Of a stretch of 64,000 bases of DNA, positions 62,376-64,000 are shown piece after piece (position 1 is the first letter of the stretch; the number at the start of each line of letters is the position of its first letter). A program made the position numbers and the translations under genes. Source of the stretch: Letharia columbiana (taxonomy: Eukaryota; Ascomycota; Lecanoromycetes; Lecanorales; Parmeliaceae); contig NW_023501061.1 in NCBI RefSeq assembly GCF_014066305.1, positions 124,001 through 188,000 of the forward strand, read 5' to 3'. The notes beneath the pieces were generated by a model. It was not told the DNA's origin. It did no database searches and was given only the letters and a program-made list of their open reading frames with translations.

Positions 62376-64000
62376 TTAATATATATAATAGAATAAGATA
62401 GAGCTAAGCTTAAAAATCTTAAATTTATATATATAGTTAATTATAAATTCGAGTTCGCTACGCTCTTTAATTAGATCGACTAAGTTAGTTTAATAACTCT
62501 TTTAAACTCTCTTATTAAAAATTTATATATAGAAGTCTTATACTTTAAAGTACTTAGCTTACGATATATATAGTTACTTTATAATTTCTTAAATTATAAA
62601 GCTCGCTTTACGCTTTCTAATATTATAAAAATTATAAAGTTTAATCTACTATTAATAGATTAAATAGAAATTTAAATATAATAGTTATAATAGTTATATT
62701 AGACGTATTCGAGATTAGATAATAATTCTTTTATCTATTTATATAACTATTCTTCTTTTATTATTCTATTAATTTATTAATATAAATATAATCGTATTTA
62801 ATACCCTCGCGAAAACGTTATTAAACGCTTTAGATACGTATTTTTTATTCGTCTCTTAGAGTCTCTATTAATACTCTTAAATTATCTCTTAACGAATTTA
62901 TTATTATTAGTAATCGAGATCGTAAGCGAGCTTAATAGCTATTTACTACTATTTATAAACGCGTTAAAAAACTCTTAAAAAGAGTTTAAACGAATATATT
63001 CTCTTTTATAGATTTCTCTTAAGTTAGCGATAATATCTTTTAATCTAATAATACTATCTCTTAAAACGCGTCTTTCTTCTCTATTTATTCTTTATTATTT
63101 TATTTTAATTATATTTCTTTTATAATTCTATTAATTTACTAATATAAATATAATTATTCTCGATACTCCTAACGAAAATATTATTAAACGCTTTAGATAT
63201 ATATACTTCTTTTACTCGCCTCTTAAAGTCTCTATTAATACTCTTAAATTACTTTTTAATAAATTCGCTATTACTAATAATCGAGGTTATAAAAGAGTTT
63301 AATAATTATCTATTATTATTTATAAACGCGTTAAAAGATTAAAAAGAGCTCGAACGAATTTACGACTATTATCTTTCTCTATATACTCTTAAGCTAGCGA
63401 TACTTAACTAGTTACTTAGTTAATATTATCTACTTTATTAGCTTAATAATTTACTTAGTTAGATTATTAATTAATTACTTAATTATTTACTTAATTACTT
63501 ATTTAGCTAATTACTTAATTTAATACTCTATAAGAGAAGAAGTAAGAGAAGAAACTATAATAATAAATGCGAAGAATATGCGAAGAATACTACGAAGAAT
63601 ACTACTAGAGAAACTAAGCGGTAATAAGATTATTATTATTAAGAATACGACTTAGCTCTCTAAGATCCCACGTTATATACTCTCTACGATTCTATATTAA
63701 ATTATTACTTAGTAAGCGAAGAATATTACTATAACTTAATCTATTATTTCTATTATTATTAATATAATATATTACTATAATAATATTAGAAACTATAATA
63801 GATAAATACGAAGAATACTACGAAGAATATTACGAAGAATACTACGAAGAAATTAAGCGATAATAAGATTACTATCATTAAGAATACGACTTAGCTCTTT
63901 AAGATTCTATATTATATACTCTTTATAATTTTATATTAAATTATTACTTAGTAAGCGAAGAATATTATTATAACTTAATCTATTATTCTTATTATTATTA
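62376..64000 (-). mobile_element. H-family element H7 in G3, right end beyond the window
   Basis: Starts TTAATATATATAATAG after '...attaata' of G3; G1 36325 is continuous at this point. Contains the conserved block twice (62900-63060, 63280-63420) and satellite units from 63540 to the window end. Confidence 0.6.

Noticed and set aside
10289..64000. tRNA, rRNA or telomere repeats
   Set aside because: No cloverleaf-like B-box context, rDNA segment or TTAGGG-type run was noticed, though RIP-mutated DNA makes such a search by eye weak.

Overview
The window is nuclear DNA of a filamentous ascomycete (Pezizomycotina; probably Dothideomycetes, though the class is my inference). It has two compartments. 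Positions 1 to about 10,288 form a gene-dense block of ordinary base composition, with short GT-AG introns (mostly 48-70 bp, three of 150-170 bp or so). From 10,289 to 64,000 nearly everything is transposon DNA with very low GC. CA and TG dinucleotides are almost absent there while CG, CT and CC persist, which is the footprint of repeat-induced point mutation (RIP, CpA to TpA).

Gene block, left to right: the C-terminal part of an Afg2/Drg1-type double AAA ATPase (+); an RNPS1-like RRM protein with RS tails (+); a Sec4/Rab8 GTPase (-); the mitochondrial protein Nca2 (-); C-4 methylsterol oxidase Erg25 (+), divergent from NCA2, whose start codon appears to be split by an intron; and a pterin-4a-carbinolamine dehydratase (-) whose 5' part is cut off exactly where a transposon end (AGTCTCAG...) begins. 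These are unrelated housekeeping genes with no operon logic. I re-derived all splice sites by eye from reading frame and family conservation.

Repeat block: a small LTR element that has escaped RIP (10,572-11,825, TSD ATAGT); a 12.3-kb insertion of a no-TSD family that I call H (H_a, 12,595-24,924), holding a chromovirus composite with inverted ends, a pogo-type deletion derivative, a MULE-like element and a second H copy; a Gypsy element G1 (26,561-36,792, TSD AGCTA) with a Copia element inside it; and a Gypsy element G3 (from 36,857 past 62,375) broken by seven H-family insertions. The largest of these, H6 (49,088-61,332), contains a non-autonomous LTR element L2 (50,899-60,010, TSD ACTAC), which in turn contains a complete Gypsy element G2 (51,923-59,040, TSD TTTAG/TTTAA). 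G1, G2 and G3 are copies of one chromodomain Gypsy family, so each supplies an empty-site control for insertions in the others.

The most unusual signal is the H family: 0.4-3.5 kb when empty, with non-inverted constant ends, inserted between A and T with no target duplication (shown at several sites by comparison with intact copies), and carrying satellite arrays. This looks Helitron-like, but it has no recognisable Rep/helicase gene and no canonical 5'-TC. Islands that escaped RIP (10.6-11.8, 13.4-13.9, 19.2-19.9, 38.35-38.8, 46.3-47.95 and 59.35-59.85 kb) lie inside heavily mutated DNA and mark younger, short or low-copy sequence.
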